Positions 58,701-64,000 of a stretch of 64,000 bases of DNA are shown in pieces. Origin of the DNA: Bacteroidales bacterium. Its GTDB lineage: Bacteria > Bacteroidota > Bacteroidia > Bacteroidales > Lentimicrobiaceae. Position numbers and translations under genes: made by a program. The stretch is taken from assembly GCA_016705005.1 (NCBI GenBank), contig JADIZB010000020.1:56430-120429 (forward strand), written 5' to 3'. The notes under the pieces were generated by a model, which was given only the letters and a program-made list of their open reading frames with translations, searched no databases and had not been told where the DNA came from. Positions within the stretch are counted from its first letter, which is position 1. Every line of letters starts with the position of its first letter.

Positions 58701-59109
58701 GCCTGAATTGGCACGGGTCAGTTCATCGGTATTGATTTTTTCGGAAGAATAACCGATCTCCCTTTTCTCGCGCTTCACACCCAGCGCGGTTACCACAATT
58801 CATCGAGTCGTTTGGCTTCCGGGCTAAGCATGGCATCCACCACGAGGTTCTCACCCACGGTGATTTCAGTTTTGAATAACCCACGAAACTGAACACCAGC
58901 ACCGCTGATTTCCCGGGAACGGTGATTTTGTATTTGCCGTTGACATCGGAGGCCGTGCCGGTACGGGTTCCTTTCACCAGCACGGTAACACCCGGCAGGG
59001 TCTGGCCGTCGTCGGCGCCGGTAATGGTGCCGGTGATGGTCCGTTCCTGGGCCAGGGCGGCAAGGCCGGTGAACAGCAGCATAAGAATGATGGGTACAAT
59101 TCTTTTCAT
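55787..59109 (-). pseudogene. SusC/RagA-family TonB-linked outer-membrane receptor with four frameshifts
   Basis: Signal peptide (MKRIVPIILMLLFTGLAALA), carboxypeptidase-regulatory domain (TITGTITGADDGQTLPGVTV), TonB/SusC signature VTALGVKREKREIGY, plug domain (NSGNVLGALSARSAGVQI, RIVIRGNNNLSRNNQPLIVV) and a long barrel ending FPGTRSFTFGASATF. Frame breaks lie near 58870, 58796, 57191 and 56967. Each is repaired by one extra base in a short run (TTTT, CC, CC, CCC on the plus strand). The corrected length is 3327 bases, a 1108-residue protein of normal SusC size. It would import glycans together with the SusD lipoprotein. Loss of function is possible, but sequencing error fits as well. Confidence 0.85.
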
Positions 59110-59612
59110 AGTAAAAGAATAAGGTGTTAATCCGGAGGTGAAGTAAAGATAGTTACAGAATGAATGCCGGTTAAGGGGGTAAACTTAATAAAAATGTTAA
59201 AGAAGTGAGCGGAATGGGGATAATTTTTTATTGATGGCATGCTATTCTATTCAACTATAGTTAGTAAGATTAAGAATCACCCCGCCGCAGCGGGGCAAGC
59301 CGCAAGGACGCTATGACGCGAAGAAATGATTTTATTAAATCTATTATTAATTACTTTTATTCCGTAACTGTAGATTTTCATAGTATTAAGACGGTTGAAG
59401 AGTGTATTGAACTAACATAATTTATATCTGGAACCTTTACTTTGCTTCATTAAATTCATTATAACTGAGTGTGTATGGAAAATTCTGTTTTTGAAAAGAA
59501 TTATTTTTTGTAATTTCCGCAGGGATAAGCGGCTGGTCATTATATCGGAAATACAGGGATTAAGCACTTAAAAGTATTTATTAGTGTTTGGAAATGTAAT
59601 GAGTTGCTGATA
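59110..59612. other. Intergenic region upstream of the defence island
   Basis: No gene recognised. It must hold the susC promoter (minus strand). It contains a GC-rich fragment CCCCGCCGCAGCGGGGCAAG near 59280 related to the hairpins in the composite repeats, then GCTATGACGCGAAG, and turns strongly AT-rich after about 59320. The attC-like element described separately occupies its right end. Confidence 0.55.
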
Positions 59613-59633
59613 TAAACGAGTTATGGGTCATGC
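59524..59633 (+). repeat. Putative attC-like imperfect palindrome at the left border of the island
   Basis: Outer arms GATAAGCGGCTGGTCATTA (59524-59542) and TAAACGAGTTATGGGT (59613-59628) are partly complementary, spanning about 105 bases. The right border of the island carries ACCGATAACGGCAGGTTTA (63982-64000), which matches the left arm and is the near reverse complement of the right arm. This is the R''-L''/L'-R' layout of integron attC sites, but the canonical core RYYYAAC/GTTRRRY is not exact, so this is tentative. Confidence 0.35.
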
Positions 59634-61006
59634 TATGGCGTCAGTACGACCATCAACAGACAGTGCTAAAATGAACAGACAAATAATAAACATTTCACAG
59701 AAGATACACGGAGCAATTATTATTTCAACACCTGACGACAAAGTTTGGTATAGAGGTAGTGAAAGTTTAGCTCCACGAGATAACATTCTTTTTGAAATGG
59801 GTTTGTTTATTAAAGCACTTGGAACAAAACATGTTGCTTTAATTTTTTGCAACGATGCAGAAGGTAAAAGCCCGAAAATGCCAACTGACATTCATGGATT
59901 AAATGTTATCTTTTTTGATAAAGACAAAAGTGTTTCAAACGAATCACACTTGGAAAAGTGGATTCACAAATTCAAACAGTTTTCTCATCCAATGTATTTC
60001 CACTTGACAGATGCTGTTAGCGAGTTTGTATTAAACACAACTCAATACTATGACTCAATTCTTGCTAAGTTGAGCATGGCTGATTCTTCAACGACAGTTA
60101 GAGCAATCTCATTAGTTTCTCCTGACGTTTGGACAAATGACCCACATCAAAAAAGATTTTATGAATACAATGTATCAGCGAAGAAAAACGGTGCAACTAT
60201 TCAGCGACTTTTCATTGCATCTGACGAACAAATCTCCGACCATTGGACTATCATTCAACAACAACTTAAAGACGGTTTTGAAATTAAGACAATCCACCCA
60301 AGAATATTTTCAGAGCATACCAACTTAGATGATTCAATAACATTCGCAGATTCAAAAGAGATGCGTTGCTATAAGACAATTCAGTTTTACGACAACCCAT
60401 ATAAACTGAAAGGTGCAAGATTAATTCTCAATGACAATACCTGTAAAGAACAAATTAAATCATTTGACACAGTTTGGAAAGTGGCTAAAATTCCAAGCGA
60501 CCCAAAATTCCAAGCTAAGAAAAATCATCAACCCCCAGGTCTAAAAATGAAAGCCCTTATCTTACCTCAAGAAGTTGTTACATGTGGAAAAGGCAACAGC
60601 AAAATATTCCTCTAGCAAATGAACTAAAACTCTAATTCTTCTGACTCCAAGTGGATTTATAGCAACACACTTACCTGCTGACGGAGAGATGTCATTGAGA
60701 GCAGTTAAGAATGAACTTGAAATAAAAAATATCAGAGTTGCAGACCCCGAGCAAATCGCAAGTATTGGTTTGCAATCAGGAACTGTCAGTGCTGTTCTTA
60801 ATCCTGTTTGGGAGATGCCACACATTATTTCTAAACGACTTCTATCATTAGATTATGTAATGACAAACAACGGAACCAAAACAGGATATTTTAAATTTGA
60901 CCCAGTGATTATGTTGAACGCAAACTCAACTATCATTGGAAACTTTGAACGACAATATAAAGAAGAGAATGATTATATAAATCAAGAGACAACAACATGG
61001 ATATAG
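59623..61006 (+). pseudogene. TIR-like domain / YbaK-like domain fusion protein, two frameshifts near 60610-60629
   Basis: The N-terminal part is a TIR-like (PF10137/Cap12-type) domain: AIIISTPDDKVWYRG, APRDNILFEMGLFIKALG with the presumed catalytic Glu, and KMPTDIHGLNVIFF. The usual first strand of the TIR fold before residue 25 is missing or diverged. An unrecognised alpha/beta region spans about 150-290. Adding one C in the run at 60609 and one A in the run at 60626 joins the frame to SKIFPLANELKTLILLTPSG, KNIRVADPEQIAS, NPVWEMPH and LLSLDYVMTNNGTKTG, which resembles YbaK/prolyl-tRNA deacylase (ELKT includes the conserved Lys). The corrected protein has 461 residues. The stop overlaps the Sir2 start by 10 bases. 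TIR domains of this class cleave or bind NAD-type nucleotides in phage defence. Confidence 0.72.
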
Positions 61007-62111
61007 ACAAACTAAAAAATACGATTCAAGACTGCAACCTAAATTTCTTAATTGGTTCGGGTTTGTCTGTTCCATATTTTTCAACTTTAGGAAACATTGA
61101 ATTGCTCTTGACAGAATTGAATGAAAACACAACACTCAATAATGAGGAAAAAAAGTAATCAGAGTTTCAATTCTTGGAAAATATTATGAAACTGTAATAT
61201 CTCAAAACCCAGCCATAGTTGATGACACCAAAGTAACTGCTGACAAAACATTGGTAATGGATAACTATAAAGAGTTTTTGGTTCTTCTAAATACCATTGT
61301 ATTAAAACGAAAAAGTTCAATTCTCAATAAACAAGTAAATCTATTCACCACCAATATTGATGTTTTCTTTGAAAAGGCATTGGAGGTTACACAACTTGAA
61401 TACAATGACGGATTTTATGGAAGGTTCAATCCTGTTTTCAGTTTAACTAACTTCAAAAAATCTCTTTTCAAAAAAAGTTTGCATTACGACAACACTTCTG
61501 AAATTCCTGTTTTCAATTTGCTAAAAGTTCACGGCTCATTGACATGGAAATCTGAAAAGGAAAAAATTGTTTATTCCGAGTTAAAGGAAATAGAAGAAAT
61601 AAAATCCAAATGGAACGCTGTCAAAACCAAAGTTATTGACTTTGCTACAACAGATAAGCTTGACCACTTTATTACTGAAGTTGCCAGCAAGACACATGAC
61701 ACCACTTTTAATGACTTTCTTGTAGCTTATGATAAACTTGCAGTAGTAAATCCTACCAAAGAAAAATTTCAAGACACAATTTTAAACCTACACTATTACG
61801 AGCTACTTCGGGTTTTATCCAACGAATTGGAAAAAGAAAATACTATCCTGTTTATTTTGGGATTTTCATTAGCAGACGAACACATAAGAGAAATTGTTTT
61901 GAGGGCTGCTAATTCAAATCCAACTTTATCAATAAAAGTTTTTGCATACGACAGTTCAGCAAAAACAGTAATTGAAGAAAATGTCAAGAAGGGCAATACA
62001 ACAATTCGCTACAACAATATTGATTTTATAGAGCCGGATGCACCAGCAAACTATGATTTCAAAACTATCAATGCAAATATTTTCAAAGCTGTATTGGACA
62101 AAATTGATTAA
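60997..62111 (+). pseudogene. Sir2-like defence protein, one frameshift in an A7 run at 61148-61154
   Basis: The start ATGGATATAG overlaps the previous stop. The first fragment (to 61158) has the NAD-binding motif FLIGSGLSVPYFSTLGNIE. One extra A in the A7 run joins EEKKVIRVSILGKYYE to the rest, giving 371 residues. TTNIDVFFEKALE is the Sir2 TTNxD motif, LLKVHGSLTW carries the catalytic His, and ILFILGFSLADEHIREI is the C-terminal nucleotide-binding strand. This is the SIR2_2-type NADase family, which in defence systems depletes NAD on phage infection. It is followed six bases later by the HerA-type ATPase, the arrangement of Sir2-HerA defence systems. All catalytic motifs are intact. Confidence 0.85.
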
Positions 62112-62117
62112 TCTAAA

Positions 62118-63957
62118 ATGGAAGAAGAAATAATAAAGGATTCAATCTTTCGTATCGGAAGTGTTACTTCTGTTGACGGTAGAGCCATTCGTGTTTCTGT
62201 TGACAAAGCGAAAAACAGTTCACATCTTCTTACAAAGGAGACCTTACATCAAAAATATTTCTATTGGTAGCTACATTAAAATCATCAAAGGGTTCACGAA
62301 AATTATTAGTAGAGTGAAGGAGAATACACGATTGAAGATAAAGTTTATTCAAACAAAGAATATTCAAGCGACAAAGAAAAAATTAGTAGAACTCTTAACA
62401 TCAGCTTGCTTGGGTTCTTTAATAAAAAAGAATTTGAACAGGCCATAAAGAAATGCCTCTGATTGACAATGAGTGTTACCTATTGGACAGAGAGGAGTTC
62501 AATAGTGTTCATGACTTTATCAGGAAAGAAGATGAGCCATTGACTATTGGAACTCTAACTCTTGAAAAGGGACAAGAAATACAAGTTGGTATTGATAGTT
62601 TATTTGCAAGCCACATAGGAATTTTTGGAAATACAGGCAGTGGTAAATCATACACTTTGGCAAAAATCTATTACGAACTATTCAAGAAATATAAAGACCA
62701 ACCGAACTCAAGCTAACGCAAAATATTTCCTTTGAGTTTTTAATGGCAGTATGTAAATGAAAACGACAATATAATTGTAGAAAAGGAATTCAAGCAGATT
62801 TACAAATTATCTACAAAAGGTAAGGGAGACAAATTTCCTGTAAGCACAGAAACTCTTTACGAACCGTCATTTTGGGCTGTTGTTTTACAAGCAACGGAAA
62901 AAACACAAACTCCCTTTATTAGACGAGCAATATCTAATTCATGGTTAGCGGAAAGATTAAGCAGCAGCGACTCAATAATTAGTTTAATAAAATCAGAGTG
63001 CTTTGGCAATTGATAAAAATAATCAAGAACTTGGTTCAAAATCGCTAATTGAATTTCTTTCGGATATTAGAAAATTGTTTGCCTCAAAGCAATCTCGCTG
63101 AAATCACTGACATACTAAGAGAAAATTTACAATACTGGAATCAAGGGAATGAGTTTGTTTACATCATTGAGCCAGGGAATTGGAAATTCAAAGATGACAT
63201 GAAACAATACGTTTCTGCTGATATTGACACTTTAGAAATTGCCAACATTGAATTCAACTCTCTTGACAAACTAAAATTGCAAATCGTTTTTCAGTATTAT
63301 GATGACATAATTAAAGGACATGCTAACAGAGCATTTTATCCCCTTTAGTTAAAAGAATGGAGAAACGCTTTGAGGACATCAGAAAAGTAATTGAGATAAA
63401 TGATAACATCAACAATCAAAAAAACTTCACAATTGTATCTCTAAAAGATGTTAATATCCACATGCGTAAAATTCTCCCCCTACTTTTATGTAAACAACTT
63501 TATTACGAACAAAAGAAAAAAATGATGAGACAACTTAGTTGATATATAATCGTTGACGAAGCTTACACAATATTACTATCAAGAGATTCTGACAGGAAAG
63601 CCGAACAGTGGAAGACTATCGTTTAGAAACATTTGGGAAATAATAAAAGGAAGAAAATTCGAGTGTTTTGATGCCATTGCAAGCCAAAGACCATCTGACA
63701 TTTCTTCAACAATCATTTCTCAATTGCATAATTACTTTTTGCATAGACTAATAAACAACAATGACATATTAGCCGTTGAGAAAACAATCTCATACTTGGA
63801 CAAATTGTCTTTTGAATATTTACCTATTCTACCAACAGGAACTTGCATACTTGCTGGCTTGACAGCACAAGTTCCAGTTGTTATTGACATTGGTAAAATT
63901 GAAGATGAACATGAGACAAACGAGAAAACAAGAAGCCTAATAAAGAACTGGAAGTAA
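62118..63957 (+). pseudogene. HerA/DUF87-family ATPase, broken into at least six frames
   Basis: The N-terminal HAS-barrel (FRIGSVTSVDGRAIRVSVD, IKNISIGSYIKIIKGF) is followed by EGEYTIEDKVY and NISLLGFFNKKEFEQ, the Walker A loop GIFGNTGSGKSYTLAK at about 62618-62665, Walker B in IIVDEAYT near 63545-63570, and the distal motif ASQRPSDISSTIISQLHNY. The end is RSLIKNWK. Frame changes are at about 62240, 62260, 62315, 62447, 62715-62760, 63010, 63058, 63350 and 63540-63660. At least those at 62315 and 62447 are repaired by one base. HerA-type proteins form hexameric DNA translocases, and in defence they assemble with Sir2. With this many breaks the gene may be either decayed or poorly assembled. 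Confidence 0.78.
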
Positions 63958-63975
63958 GGACTGACATTCGGAAAA

Positions 63976-64000
63976 GCATGAACCGATAACGGCAGGTTTA
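63976..64000 (+). repeat. Right border inverted copy of the island end
   Basis: Bases 63976-64000 read GCATGAACCGATAACGGCAG then GTTTA. The reverse complement aligns with 59613-59633 (TAAACGAGTTATGGGTCATGC) through TAAAC, GTTAT, GGT and CATGC with four gap positions. The window ends here, so any remaining half-site lies outside. Confidence 0.4.

Noticed and set aside
59280..59330. IS element end or tRNA near the island border
   Set aside because: No transposase frame, no cloverleaf and no duplicated target site could be seen; the fragment resembles the dispersed GC hairpin repeat instead.

Overview
The window looks like a chromosome segment of an uncultured anaerobic-type member of the Bacteroidota. 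Evidence: type IX secretion (T9SS) C-terminal sorting domains on several large secreted proteins, TonB/SusC- and SusD-type outer-membrane proteins, a 288-residue primary sigma factor, an acidic N-terminal extension on ribosomal protein S1, and promoters with the Bacteroidota -7 box TAnnTTTG. No rRNA, tRNA or CRISPR array was seen.

Layout. (1) 1-16.7 kb, all plus strand: the 3' end of a TonB-dependent receptor, then a tandem family of secreted proteins. Several carry an N-terminal cohesin-like domain, two carry dockerin-like C-termini, and several end in T9SS sorting domains. Two almost identical-format 77-residue mini-proteins with an APIGGG-hydrophobic-basic tail follow two of the large proteins. 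Together they suggest a cell-surface cohesin/dockerin assembly. (2) 17-23.3 kb: acylphosphatase, then a three-gene RND efflux operon with a good promoter. (3) 23.5-28.7 kb, minus strand: DUF2279 protein, phosphomannomutase (one frameshift), mltG, a GNAT acetyltransferase and dapF. (4) 29-40.8 kb, plus strand: housekeeping block with HtrA/DegP protease, primary sigma factor, a receiver protein, pyrG, yidC, a VOC protein, a CoA-binding protein, rpsA and rnz. (5) 40.8-47.7 kb, minus strand: three large two-component signalling proteins. (6) 47.8-59.1 kb: tcdA, a small lipoprotein, then a glycan-type locus made of a secreted PNGase F-like protein with LamG domain, a SusD lipoprotein and a SusC receptor (four frameshifts). 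This locus is riddled with tandem and dispersed repeats. (7) 59.5-64 kb: an AT-rich island encoding a TIR-like protein fused to a YbaK-like domain, a Sir2-like protein and a HerA-type ATPase, bounded by imperfect inverted, attC-like sequences. This is the best candidate for a little-described system, very probably anti-phage defence.

A technical pattern matters for reading the window. Eight frame breaks that I could repair with confidence (four in susC, one in the phosphomannomutase, two in TIR-YbaK, one in Sir2) are each repaired by adding one base to a short homopolymer, and the corrected lengths are all multiples of three. Deletion-type sequencing error is therefore at least as likely as gene decay.
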